Assembly (NCBI GenBank): GCA_012845835.1
Contig: JABAKD010000002.1
Location: 21,882,454 to 21,946,453 of the forward strand
Source: Undaria pinnatifida
Taxonomy: Eukaryota; Sar; Phaeophyceae; Laminariales; Alariaceae
Direction: 5' to 3'
Length of the DNA: 64,000 nucleotides
The position numbers and the translations under genes are program-made. The notes below the pieces were generated by a model. The model searched no databases. It was not told where the DNA came from and saw only the letters and a program-made list of their open reading frames with translations. Positions 1-10,860 of the stretch are shown piece by piece. Position 1 is the first letter of the stretch. The number at the start of each line of letters is the position of its first letter.

Positions 1-31
1 TGGTTTTTGATTTTTGTGCTTGGAAACGCCA

Positions 32-1710
32 ATGGCGAAAAAAAAGAAAGCTGCTGCAAAAGCAGCACCCGAAACCCCTGTAGACTCTCATCATGTTGAT
101 GAGGTCGACTACGAACCCGCTCCCTCTGACGAGGAGGAAAGCAGGGGGGCCACACACCACCAATGCGGAAGCAACGTTGCCCGCCGGTAAGGAGCCGTCT
201 CCTTCCCACGAATCGCCGTCTGATTCGTCCTCCTCGTCGTCGAGTGACGCGGAAGAAGCGCTCCGCGCCACCATTCGGGGTGATGCCGGGAAACCCATGA
301 AACCGGAAGAACTGGCTATGCTCCTTTACACGGAAGAAGCAACAGCGCGCATCGTGGCGCTCCGCGAAGGACGGGACCCGACTCCGTTCTCTGCTGGTTC
401 GGAACTGTTGGCGGTCTCCGTGGCCAACGAATCATTGGTAAGTACCGCCGTATCCGCAGCGTCGTCTGCTGCGTCTGCTGAAAGCACAACTAACTGCGTC
501 AAAATCGTCTCCCGTAGCTGACAACACCGTGTCGCTTGCTTCCAGCAATTCGTCCGCTGCAGTTTCATCTGCAGCAGCAGTAGGGTTGTCTACCGTGCAG
601 ACTGCAGGAGGCTCGTCGCGAACGTTATCGAGTCCCCCTGAAAACCCCTCGCCGTCGTCGGCATCTAAATCAAACCTATCGTTGGGTTCGTCGTCAGCAG
701 ATATCGCTGATGTTACCGTCACCGCCGCGTATCTAAGAGGCGTCCCCCGCCTTAATGGGTCTAGCGACCAAAATGTTCCGGAAATTCTTAGTCATTTTCG
801 AGTTATCGTTGGCTTGAAAGCTAAGAGGATCCGCCCGGGCGATGAGAAATTTGGAGATGACGTCGCGCTCCAACACATCGCTCTGTTGGGTGAGGGGCAC
901 TGTATCACTTTGATACAGCAGCTCCTTACTGGGCAAATCGACATTAGTTCATCCACCGTAACGGCTGACCCGGGTATCCCGGGGGCATTCACCCCGCCGT
1001 CAACGTGGCAGGAGATGACGCGTGCACTATTAGATTTATTGATGCCCGCTGACTCGATTGATAATTGCGCCAGGCAGATCGCCTCTTTCAACCAGAAAGG
1101 GGAGTAAACTGTAGCTTCGTATGCTATGCGCTACCGTACCCTCATCGGGCAGTTCCAATCGGCTGTAGATCGTGCAGCTGACAATCGTACTACGTGGAGT
1201 GCGATGATGATCGCTTTGTGGCAACACGGGTTGAAACCGTCGGTTCGTTGCTTGCAACTTACTGATAAACCATGTACGACCATGAAGGAAGCCATCGAAC
1301 GCGCTCGTCGTCACGAGGCATCTGGCCTCGCAGGTGGTCACTTCAGTGCATTATTTAATCGTGTACCTCATAGTGCGCTTGACCGTACCCCTGCACGACC
1401 CGCCCCTTCCCAGAACCGTACCAACGACAAGCGGAGCAGGGGTCGAGCGTCGTCCTACAAACGTTCCGCAGGTCGCTCGCCGTCGAGCAACCGTGTCGAA
1501 CTATGTGCCCACCCTACGTGTCGCAGCAAGCAGGGTCATTCGATCGACCAATGCTGGACACGCGCTCGAGAGGAGCGTCTGGCCCGGGAAGCAGCTTCGG
1601 GCGCAGCCGGAGCATCTGCATCAGCCGCATCCTCTTCGTCTGCTGGGAACAAACGAGACAAGACGAAGAAGAAGCGCAAGCCGGCTTCCGAAGACGACGA
1701 CTCCGAATAG
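32..1710 (+). pseudogene. gag: gag, capsid/nucleocapsid polyprotein (frameshifted, one internal stop)
   Basis: The likely start is the ATG at 32, giving a basic MAKKKKAAAK start. The frame shifts near the G-run at about 145 into the frame that ends at 521, then shifts again near 485 into the frame running to 1710. A TAA at 1105-1107 falls inside the helical region after FNQKGE, where Gag proteins normally continue; the downstream TVASYAMRYRTLIGQF is typical of a retrotransposon Gag domain. Near the C terminus the spacing C-X4-C-X5-H-X4-C (about 1501-1551) is a variant zinc knuckle, flanked by Arg/Ser-rich and Lys-rich stretches suited to RNA binding. The N-terminal third is low-complexity Ser/Ala/Glu. 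Role inferred from family: particle formation around element RNA. Confidence 0.8.
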
Positions 1711-2859
1711 GGGTGCCCAGGTGTTTCGTCCGTAGCACTTGGGAGGTGTAAGCCTGCTGTTACCGTTGATTGTAGTAGGAAGGACGCCAAGAAACACAAA
1801 ACGTTTCTAACGTCGCTTGCATACCAAACAAAGAGTGCCGTCAGTAGTGGAATTTTGAGTCGTAGCTCGTCATCACAGCAACCCGTGTCTGCTGTGAAAC
1901 TGACCGCTGCGCGTGATTGTAGGAGGGTATCGGATTGTAGTTTGTCAGAACAGCACCCCGTGAGTGCTGAGAATTTGTCTGATGGGAGTAATACGATTAC
2001 CGATAGTAGTTCTCCTTCTGAACCTCGTCGTGGTCAGAAGAGGGACACCGCTAGTAGTACTGCTGTTCCAGTAGGTGCAAGATCGAAACGCCGTGCGGTC
2101 GATTGTAATACAGCAGTAAATAGCGGATGCCCTGACAATACCAATAATAAAAATAATTCGTGGTTCAGCTCTTCGCTGTCTCGAAAGAAACCATCTGCTA
2201 CTCTCTCTTTTTCCTCTCGGCGGATACGTATCCCCGGGATAGTTAATGGTCTTGCTGTGTCTGGCCTGACTGTTGATTCTGCAAGCGACATTACATGTGT
2301 TTCGCTGTTATTTTTGAAGCAACATCCAACCTTGTGTAAGGCCCGGGTTGAAACCGTCCCACCATCGTGTATGTCTCTGAGTGCAGCGAATGGCTCGTCG
2401 CTCGAGACCTTGGGATTTATTAAGTTGTCTCTTACCCTGGGTGATATCACACGTCGTATTGATGCACTCGTTATCCCATCGTTAGGGCCTGACCAGATAT
2501 TGCTTGATAATGATGTCATGTCTCGTTTTGGGGCTATACTCGATTGGAAAAATCAGCGTTTGACTTTCTCGTCTAGTACTGTCACTATTCCAGCTACCCA
2601 TAGGTCCCCTGATGCTCGTGCCCAGGTGACCTCATCCACTGTATTGCGCTCCGTAGCCGCAGTGCACAAAGATGCTGAGGTACACGTTGTAAAATTGTGC
2701 AATCGTATTGATTTACGCCCCCGTCACAGTGCCGTGATCACTGCTTTACAGACATCAAACCACTTCAAGATACGGAAGTTATTATTGAGCCGCGCATACT
2801 CTCGGAAAATGAGATGTCTTGCGACAATCGTCCGGTCGAATTTGAGCGAGTTATCGTAG
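1711..2859 (+). pseudogene. pol: pol N-terminal part: linker and aspartic protease
   Basis: This stretch is in the same frame as the end of gag and is separated from it only by the TAG at 1708-1710; no other stop occurs between 1711 and 2857. A poorly conserved Ser/Asn-rich linker precedes a retropepsin-like domain at about 2215-2590. There GLTVDSASDITCV carries the catalytic Asp in a DSAS context instead of the usual DTG/DSG, and ILLDNDVMSRFGAILDW matches the second conserved strand (typically ILG-D-L and IDW). Near 2760 the frame is lost: the true continuation lies one frame away (QDTEVIIEPRILSENE...), so the last 30 or so residues of this frame are out of phase. No strong slippery heptamer was seen there, which favours mutation over programmed shifting. 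Confidence 0.75.
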
Positions 2860-4277
2860 CTCGCACCCTCACCACGTGGCTAGCAGCTGATGGATCAGTT
2901 GCCGTTCAAATAGCTAATCCATCGTCCGAGTCTCTTGCCCTCCACGCAGGATTAGAGATTGGGAAATTGTCGAGTGTTGCCGTCGTGTCTCCTGCTCAGC
3001 TACATGTGCATGCTGTAGCAGCAACACCTAATACCCCGACCGAAATTGCAGCAGCACGTGCTGAAATTATTGCGCCACTATCCAGAGCATTTGTAGACTC
3101 TACTTTCACCGTTGAACAGCAGTCAGCAATCCTGGATTTATGTGCAAAATACCGTCCTGTCTTATCGTTATCACGAGCGGAGTTGGGTAAGTGCAATACT
3201 GCCGAAGCAACGTTTCCCCTTCCCGCTCATACCAAACCTGTGAGCCGTCGTCCGTATAGAGCTAATCCGCGCACTGAAGCCGTTATCAACAAGTGTGTTC
3301 AGGACATGCTCAACGATGATATAATAGAGGAGCGCTCTAGCCCATGGGGATCTCCCGTCACCATCGTGGCTCGCAAGGATGGTCAACCTCGTTTCTGTGT
3401 TGATTATAGAAGTACAATCAACAAACACCTTATCCGCAAGACCTGGCCGATGGCTAATCTCGAGGATAACATTGACATGGTCGGAGGCGCCAAATTTATC
3501 AGTGTCGCTGACGTCCAAAGCGCTTATTGGCAGATTCCCGTTCACCCTGATCATGTCGAGACTACAGCATTTGTCACTAATTCTGGCAAGTACTGTTATA
3601 AACGTATGCCGTTTGGTGTTTGTAATGCCCCGTGGCTTTTCACAGAAATGGCTCATAAAACGTTGGGCCACATTCCCGAGTTGCTTATTTATATGGATGA
3701 TCTCTGCGTTTTGTCCACAACCTGGGAGAATCATTTGAAATCGTTAAAAAGCATGTTTGCAGCGTTGCAAGCAGCTGGTCTCACCCTGAAGCCGTCTAAA
3801 CTAGCGTTTGGTCCTAAATCGGTTGCATATTTAGGCCATGTTATTTCTGCTGAAGGGGTTGCAGTTGGGAAAGATCGTATCAAAGCTATTCAAGAGCTAC
3901 CTACTCCCACCTGCATCAAAGATCTTCGTTCCGTTTTAGGGGTGATGAATTTTGTGCGTCGTTTTGTGCCGAATTTCGCCGAAGTAACCGCACCACTCGT
4001 TGATCTCACCCGTAAAGAGTTTGCAACTAGATCACGCTTTAAGAAAGCCTGGGGGAAAACGCAAGATACCGCGTTCGCTCACATCAAACGTTTACTGGTG
4101 TCAGCCCCAGTCTTGAAATTCCCTGATTATGAGCGTGAATTTATTGTGCATGTAGATGCCAGTGAGATAGGAGTTGGCGCTTTTCTTGCTCAGCCGTCGA
4201 AAAATGACGACTCGAAGTCTGATCTTGACATTATCGCGTATTTTAGTCAACGATTCAAACATGGGCAACGCCATTAA
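2760..4277 (+). pseudogene. pol: pol central part: reverse transcriptase and start of RNase H
   Basis: The region opens with the spacer typical after gypsy protease, then a reverse transcriptase: SRRPYRANPRTEAVINKC and WGSPVTIVARKDG (fingers), SVADVQSAYWQI with the first catalytic Asp, KRMPFGVCNAPWLF, and the active-site box YMDD at 3690-3701. The thumb/connection segment LGVMNFVRRFVPNFA follows. RNase H begins with FIVHVDASEIGVGAFLAQ (first Asp). The frame ends at a TAA (4275-4277) exactly where the family has a conserved Tyr before Ser and the catalytic Glu; reading through gives SASMKECCGVV in the same frame. This is a one-base nonsense change, not a domain boundary. The enzyme family copies element RNA into cDNA. 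Confidence 0.9.
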
Positions 4278-6341
4278 TCTGCGTCAATGAAAGAGTGTTG
4301 TGGAGTCGTACTTACACTCGCTCACTGGAGACCGTATTTATTTGGGAAACATTTTACGGTGATCACTGATCATCAAGCATTGACCCACCTATACTACATG
4401 AAGGATACGTCCAATATGCTTACTCGTTGGGCTATTGCGTTGCAAAACTTTGATTTCACCGTTAAACACGTCGCGGGAAAATTAAATGTAGTACCCGACG
4501 CGCTGTCTCGATTGTTTGGTGAAGTGGAAAAAGAACCGTTACCGCAAGAACCAGCCCTTGCGTCTATCTGTCGAAACGTTCCGAGCGATAGACCGTATTG
4601 TGCACCTGGGCCTCGCGACTTCCAAGTATCTTCGCAAAACCTCGAAGACGTAGACCTTGTACAGAATGATAGCGAATTGTTTGCTAGTGCAGTGTCTTTG
4701 TTTCCGTTGCTTGACCCAGAAAAATTACTGGAAGAACAACGTGCTGAGTTCGGTCCGTATATCGAATACGTAAAAGCACCTGTTACCGTACCCGTCCCAG
4801 ATGGTGAAACCAAAAACAGCATGAGCCATTATTTTCTGAACGAAGAAATATTATTCCGGTCGTATTTGCCGGGTTATCTGCGCAAACGCAGTTCGTTCCG
4901 TGACCAACTCGTCGTGCCCACCGCTTTACGGAAATTAATCGTCCACTCGTGTCATGACCTACCGGCGTCTGGAGGTCATCTAGCTTTTAAAGCTACGTTC
5001 GATAAAATCCGAGATCGTTATTGGTGGCCTACTATGTCGAAAGACGTAGCAAAGCACATTAAATGCTGTTCATCATTCCAACACCGTAAGACGTCACACC
5101 GTCCTCCGAAATTACCTGTTGGTCATCGTCCTGTTTCCCGTCCGTTTCAATGTGTGGCTATCGATTTAGTAGAGTACAAATCGTCGTCGAATAACTCGAA
5201 GTATGTAATGTCCGTGATAGACCACTTGACTCGTTTTATCGTTTTAGTTGCGATTAGTGACAAGACAGCTGCCACAATCGCTCGCGTTCTTGTAGAACGT
5301 GTTTTCTCCGTTTTTTCAGCCCCTGAAACCTTACACAGTGACCTGGGATGTGAGTTCGAAAACGAGCTCGATAATGAATTGCAATCCGTATTTGGGTTCA
5401 AGAAGACGCGCACGTCAGCGTATCGCCCACAAGGCAATTCAGTGTTAGAGCGTGTGCATAGTACAATGCATAATATGTTGGCGATGTACGTAAACGTCAA
5501 ATACGACAATTGGGCAGAATTGTTACCGTTTATTCAGCTTGCCCACAATACCGCCTACAACAAGACGCTCGAGGAAACCCCTCATTTTTTAATGTTCGGC
5601 CGTAGAGCTTCGTTACCCGTTGACATTATTCTCGGCGTCCCGTGTACGTCTGGTTCTGGAACCCGACAGGATTATTCCCGTCGCACCGTTGAAAATCTGC
5701 AACTCGCGTACGAAATTGCCCGTCGCAATTTGCAGGAGCGTGCCGACAAGCAGTCAGAATCTAATGAGAAATTGTCGATTCCGCAATATCAGCCCGGAGA
5801 TCACGTGTTAGTACACCGTCCCTATACCGTCGCTGATGGACCTAACCCCAAACTAATTAGTCCCTGGCGTGGTCCCTATACTGTGCGTTCACAGTTATCA
5901 CCAGTAATTTACCGTGTTGCGAGAGATGGTGAACTTGCGGAAACATCTGTTCATTTAGGTCGTATTAAGGCATACCATAATGACGCGTCTAGTTCCGTAC
6001 CGAATTTTACCGCACTCGATGATTTGTTCCTAGGAACTACGTTACCGGTACCTGATTTAGACGGCTCTGTGCTTACCGTGCACATCGGCCCGTATACTAT
6101 TGAAGCTATCGAAGGTCACAAGCGTGGGCCTGGTAAAGCCTCACTGACGAATTTTCAGTATCATTTTCTCGTCAAAGATAAGCCGTCCAATTTAGGCATT
6201 TGGAGACACGTCAACGTTGTGCCTCAATGCCATGAGATGAGCAGAGCGTATCGTTCAAGGATTCTAGCTGAAGATCCACACGCTTTTGATCCTCCCAAAA
6301 GTTCAAAGAGTAAACGAGACGTCGTTGCTCAGTCGTCCTGA
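4278..6341 (+). pseudogene. pol: pol C-terminal part: RNase H remainder, integrase, chromodomain-like tail
   Basis: It continues the frame after the TAA at 4275. RNase H supplies the Glu in MKECCGVV, the Asp in ITDHQALTHL and VVPDALSR. The integrase zinc-binding region has HSCHDLPASGGH, but the last expected Cys is Phe (CCSSFQHRK instead of a C-x-x-C pattern). The catalytic core keeps D (AIDLVE), D (HSDLGCEF) and E (SVLERVH) with exactly 35 residues between the last two. A GPY-type module follows (SPWRGPYTVRS). The tail, about 6085-6255, has YTIEAIEGHKRG...YHFLVKDK...WRHVNVV, the order of a chromodomain, although the usual Trp after VK is missing. The stop is TGA at 6339-6341. Confidence 0.9.
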
Positions 6342-7850
6342 TACAAGCCCCAGTACCACCCTCCGTCCTTCTGGGAGTCCTTAGTCATCAGTATCGTTGC
6401 ACCACCCCCACTATTTTTGTTTCCCCGGCCGGGTTTCGGTCGTCAATAGTGCGTCGTTGACACATAAGCCGCAACACTCATGAGTCCTTTTTGTTTTTCG
6501 GTGGTTGCTTGGGCGTATTTTGTGGAGTAGTGCCCACGTATTGAGTCATGGTTGGATACTCGATTGCTGCTGCCCAACAGCTGAGGTCCTGGTTTCATAT
6601 CATACCAATATAATAGTGGATGTTTGTTTTTGTTTGTTTCTTCGTGTGGAAGTACCTCACGCGAAAAGATAGCCTTTTTCTCGTGAATAAAGTGCTATAG
6701 AATTAGAGACGTACACGGTTCAGAGACACTACTGCACATTGGGGTAGTAAGTGTTAGTGTGGGGGGCGTTCAACCAGTAGTTACGCAAGGGTGTGCATAT
6801 ACAAGAAGTATACACTCGGGCGTCATTGTTGGGTTGGTTGAGAAATTGCAGCTGTGTACAGTGTGCATATACTTGAAGTATACATTGGGCGCAGTGAGGT
6901 TAATCAATTAATGAACATCGTTTCTTTTTCTGTATGAGATATTGGAGGCTCCTGGGTGCATTCGTAATGCATTCTCCAGTGTCAGAATCGTGTGTTGGAT
7001 TGACTACAGAGTTACAGTTGAGCGCGTGAGCTGTATACTCCTAAGTAACAGAATCCACATATGGAATATTCCCCGGTCGTATCCCGTATTACCGTGCGAC
7101 CTGCATACAGTCAACCGTTAATTGACTGGCAGGAAGTCTCGTCATTATGCAGATTTATCTGTGTACTGATTACGTTTGTCAGCCACCATCGTTGGCTGAC
7201 CCGTGGTCAAGATCTTGCCGTCCTATCGATTATGCCTTTTTCGATACTTGAGACATGCCACCTTATCGTTAACCATGCACCCGCAGTCCGTCATACTGCG
7301 CCGTCATCGTTACATCCACACTATCGTCAAGTCATGCAGACTTTTATCGTCTTGATCGATCAATCGTTACCGTGTTGCATACTCTGCATGCATTGTTGTC
7401 TGGCAAATCGTTGTTCAGCACATTTGTAAACTCATCATTAAGTGTGTATCAAGCCCTGCAGGCAACCGTCTCATACACACATCGTTTATGTTGAGGAGTG
7501 TCCTGAATTTTGCCAAAGGTACTACCGTCCGTTATAAAAGGTTGCTTTTTATCGTCGAGTACGTCATTTCGGGACCGGATAACGGTTCTGGTGAAGAATG
7601 AAGGTACATACCACTGGTAGTTCATAGTGTGTGCCTGACATCTTTAGTAAAATTCGATTATGCTCATACAAGCCCGTGGTTCTAACTGCGCAGGGGATGA
7701 CATGATTAGAAAATGAACAAGTGCAATACACACAGTGACTACCACAGTACAACACAATACTCTGATTTATTAGAGAACCTGAGAACCTGTCTCCTCTTTA
7801 AATGTTCGAAAGCTGTGCTGGGTTCTCCAGTATGTAGCGTTCAAACATTG
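6342..7850 (+). other. 3' non-coding region of the gypsy element
   Basis: No reading frame here carries a recognisable domain; a 122-codon open frame at 7061-7429 has no motif. The stretch has two imperfect direct repeats near 6790-6820 and 6860-6890, each containing an inverted GTATAC-type arm pair. It is also enriched for ATCGTT/ATCGTTACCG words from about 7160 onward. It is unusually long (1.5 kb) for the gap between integrase and polypurine tract. Confidence 0.5.
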
Positions 7851-8226
7851 GGGGGCGATATGGGTCACAGGTAGGTACACTTTCTACCGTTACGTAAACA
7901 GATCTTCTCGTGAAGATTTGTATGAACGGTAGCCGTTCCAGAGGTAATTAATATCGTGTCTTGTTGTACTAAAAGTGGTCGTGGAGTCTCCGTAGATTCT
8001 GATGACAGAGAGGCGGGTAATTACGTCTCTCGCTGACAAGTAATCTCTGTCGACTCCCTGTTTTGCCTGCGAAGCACCTTTCGTTGCCTCAAGGCACTTC
8101 TATCGTTACCGTCGCTTGGTTCGCCGTCGAACCTTGCTCCAACCTGGCGTGTCCTTCACGCTACGAAGAACAAGAAGAGAAGTGGTTGCAAGTTGCGAGT
8201 CGAACCTGGGATACCCCAATCCCTCA
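7851..8226 (+). repeat. putative polypurine tract and 3' LTR of the gypsy element
   Basis: A G6 run (in TTGGGGGGCG) at about 7851 is followed at 7860 by TGGGTCACAGG, and the segment ends CCCTCA at 8226, giving TG...CA termini and 367 bp. A second similar G-run at 6761-6767 is an alternative polypurine tract. The 5' LTR needed to prove the boundary is outside the window. Confidence 0.35.
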
Positions 8227-8333
8227 ATAATAATAAGAATAATAATAATAATAAAAAAAAATAATAATAAGAATAATAATAATAATAATTACGTATAATA
8301 ATAATTATAATAATAATTTTAATAATAATTATG

Positions 8334-8380
<47 letters not shown>

Positions 8381-8395
8381 TAATAAAATAATAAA
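8225..8395. repeat. (AAT)n microsatellite with imperfect interruptions
   Basis: About 170 bp of AAT repeats with short A-runs and ACGT/ATGT interruptions. Open frames across it (poly-Asn or poly-Ile) are low-complexity artefacts. Confidence 0.9.
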
Positions 8396-8514
8396 AATTG
8401 AAGTAATAAGACCACCCCCAGGTAGAGAACACTTACTTACGCACTTAACCGTAAGTACCAACAACCCTGACCAAGCCATCCATCCGCAAAACATCCACCA
8501 TACATATGGTAGAG

Positions 8515-8715
8515 CAATATAGTGGATACTACAGAAATACATTTATAAAATAGATATGATGTTAGAATACTTTGAAATTCCCCACCTAAAGTAAAAATAC
8601 TAACACCAATATAGTGAATACTACAGAAATACATTTATAGAATATTATTTAGATATGATGTTAGAATACTTTAAAATTACCCACCTAAGAAAGTAAAAAT
8701 ACTAACACCAATCAT
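8515..8715. repeat. Family Y repeat, two tandem copies (about 95-100 bp each)
   Basis: The unit starts near ATATAGTG-A-ACTACAGAAATAC, runs through GATATGATGTTAGAATACTT and CCCACCTAA, and ends AAATACTAACACCAAT. The second copy starts at about 8611. Longer relatives occur at 10470-10860, 11865-12290, 13226-13487 and 13620-13905. Confidence 0.75.
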
Positions 8716-8940
8716 TGTAGTGGAAACAATCTTTTTCATATATGTACAAGAATAAGACCCCTCCTATTCAGGCTTTTGTTATAGAGTGTCAGTATAGCTG
8801 GCAATAGATTCGGTAGGATAGTCCGCAGAGTCATAGTCTATTGGCCACAAGAAGGTTCTCTTAATTAAACGGAATATTCTGAGTGAAGCGGATAACCCGT
8901 AGAATATAGATAGTTTGTACCACAAGAGCGTTCTCGGAAA
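8716..8940. other. No recognisable gene
   Basis: AT-rich sequence between family Y and the LTR at 8941; nothing identified. Confidence 0.5.
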
Positions 8941-9326
8941 TAGAACGCTCCTCCTCTGGACAAGATAGATAGAAGTAAGCGCGTTAAGCGCTCATGGGAA
9001 CATAGGACATCCAGGAGAACGTTCCTTGTACGTTCCATAGGTAAAGGTCCGGAAGAGAGCACAGCAGCAAAGCTGGGGTGAAGCGAACTCTGTGAGCTTC
9101 ACGCCACCCCCGTGCTCTCACTCCTCCTCCTTCTCCTCCTCCTCCTCCTTCTTTTCCTCCTCCTTCTCCTCCCTCTCCTCCTCTTCCTCTTCCTGTCTCC
9201 TCGAGCTTGTCATAGCTCAACGCCAATAATGAGAAATCTATAAAGAAGAACCGGTGCTGTCTCCAAGCGAAGCTGATACCCCTGCGTCCCTTCCCTCCCA
9301 CCTTCCGGTACCACGACATCCTCACA
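8941..9326 (+). repeat. LTR of a second retrotransposon family (family E), plus orientation
   Basis: It aligns along its length with the reverse complement of 17243-17613. Both copies share GGACAAGATAGATAGAAG, GAACGTTCCTTGTACGTT, a hairpin-forming GAAGC...GCTTC segment and ACCGGTGCTGTCTCCA, and end CACA. Two bases later a TGGCGTCG primer-site-like sequence begins. This copy carries an expanded polypyrimidine (CTC/CTT) tract at about 9117-9197 that the other copy lacks. Confidence 0.65.
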
Positions 9327-9622
9327 AATGGCGTCGTCGACAGACCATGGGTTTTTGGGTCGTGGGTTCGATCCCCACATCCACCATAATAAACTTTTTC
9401 AGATTTCCCCATGGCGAACTTGAAAAATACTCTTCCTGGTACCCCAGGGAATGAAACGGCTTGGATATATCGACAGGTCCGCCCGTATATCCGGCCGACC
9501 TGCTATCCCGCCGTTTCAGGGGGGGAGAGTGTTATACGGCTTAGTTTGGGTAAGCTATTGGTTAACCTGTGCAAGTGGTCAAACGGACTAATACCCCACT
9601 AAATTCCTTAACAAATGGCGTC
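9327..9622 (-). mobile_element. Family D tRNA-derived SINE-like element
   Basis: The head contains a tRNA-like segment with a perfect 5-bp T-arm stem (GTGGG TTCGATC CCCAC), that is, a Pol III B box, and a weaker A box (TGGCGTCGTCGA; TGGCATCGTCGG in the 31-kb copy). The body includes ACAGGTCCGCCCGTATATCC, and the tail is CTAATACCCCACTAAATTCC. On the plus strand the head lies at the left here, opposite to the copies at 30.9, 37.5 and 52.8 kb. The 12-mer ACAAATGGCGTC occurs at both edges (9324-9335 and 9611-9622); it is either a target duplication or the start of a second head. Confidence 0.6.
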
Positions 9623-10469
9623 CTCGCTGAATTGACGACGTGTGAGCTTCAAGCTTGGAACGACAGCCCCGCCTCTTCTCGGTTTTTATTTACCGCAATT
9701 AATGTGAGCCACCACATATATGGCGAGAGACAGGATATACACTATATTCATATATTATAGGAGTCACTTTTTGTTTTGTTCTGTTTTTTTTTTTGTGTTC
9801 TCTGTCCTTTCTTTTGCCTCCCTTTTTATATCGAACTTCCGTGTGCCTGCCACATACGAGCGGCGCCTGACAGCTCATAGATAGGTCATATAGTATAGAC
9901 CCGAGTACAAGCAGTTGAGTGTCGTAGGCAGTCGTCTCGCCTCCCTCTCGTATCCCCCCCCCCCCCTCGTAGGTAGGTGTAGCACCGACCGGTATTGCGC
10001 CGGTATTGTGCTACAAACGATCTCCTTTGTTCCCTTTGCTTCGCAGAAAGCGTGTAGTACATCGTCAGTACATACAAGTCCTCCGGTACGGGATATCTCT
10101 GGACGTGTTCGTGTCACCGTACTCCTGCTGTAGTACGTCCGTCACCCCAAAAGCGCTATACCATCCCCAAAACACACTTGTAGGTACAAGAACGACCCAA
10201 TCCCTGTGACCCCACAAGGACCACGTAACAAAAGGAGAGCTCTATGTTGTGTTCTCCACTGATTGAGGTATAGGCCCTCATTTACAGGAGGAGTTAGACA
10301 CAAGGTGCCAGGGAGGTACCACGGCCGCTTTTCGTAATTAATTATCGTTTCTTTTCTTTTTCTTTTTCTGCCCGCATACTTAGCCGGTGGTGTCATTTTT
10401 ACGGTGTGTGATTGGCATCGGGTACGACGTATTAGTAATATATCCTCCCACCTTCCGGTGCCACGACAT
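9623..10469. other. Uncharacterised DNA with a short LTR fragment
   Basis: No gene recognised. Positions 10445-10473 repeat the last part of the family E LTR (CCACCTTCCGGTGCCACGAC). A C10 tract lies at about 9955-9966. Confidence 0.5.
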
Positions 10470-10860
10470 CCTCACACTTTACCCACATAGTATAGTACAA
10501 GTACCAACAAGCAGCTTCAAAATACGAGTACTGGACCGAAATTCGTCAAACTCACACCTGAAGTCCTGAAAATGTGCTTCGAAATGTATTTTTATAAAAT
10601 GTTAGAATGACAGCATACGTATCAATTTGGAACCGTGGGCTCGTGCCCCACGTTTTTTTTTTTTTTGGGGGGGGGAGGAGTAGCCAACTTCTATTCTCGA
10701 ATAATGTATTAAGAGTAGCATATAAGATGACTAGTAATATTTATGTACTCGTACTCTTCCCGATATTAAAGCACGGAGGAGGAAAAAATAAACCATAATA
10801 AACGGCCTACCATACATACGTATGACAGAGCAGTATAGTCGAAACTACGCTAATATAAAA
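10470..10860. repeat. Family Y repeat
   Basis: It shares AAGTACCAACAA-GCAGCTT, GACC-AAATTCGT and the TATAGT-GAAACTAC segments with the copies at 11.9 and 13.2-13.9 kb. A 13-bp T run followed by a G run sits at about 10651-10675. Confidence 0.6.

Larger units (their letters stand above)
1..8226 (+). mobile_element. Ty3/gypsy LTR retrotransposon, left end outside window, coding region broken
   Basis: The order gag, protease, reverse transcriptase, RNase H, integrase is that of Ty3/gypsy elements, and the tail after the integrase resembles a chromodomain, as in chromoviruses. The gag start lies only about 30 bases from the window edge, so the 5' LTR and primer-binding site are not visible. Coding frames are interrupted near positions 145, 485, 1105 (TAA), 1708 (TAG), about 2760 (frameshift) and 4275 (TAA). 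Long intact stretches remain, so the copy is young. A G-run at 7851-7857 followed by a TG...CA bounded segment to 8226 is my best guess at the polypurine tract and 3' LTR; without the 5' LTR this end is an inference. Confidence 0.9.

Noticed and set aside
2755..2860. Programmed frameshift between protease and RT
   Set aside because: No clear slippery heptamer or following strong hairpin, and such shifts normally lie between gag and pol, not inside pol.
7061..7429. 122-codon frame in the retrotransposon 3' region
   Set aside because: No envelope-like signal peptide, membrane segment or other motif; probably chance.
9327..9390. Functional tRNA gene in the head of family D
   Set aside because: The T-arm is perfect, but the anticodon arm does not fold with a 7-base loop and the 5' acceptor strand is missing.
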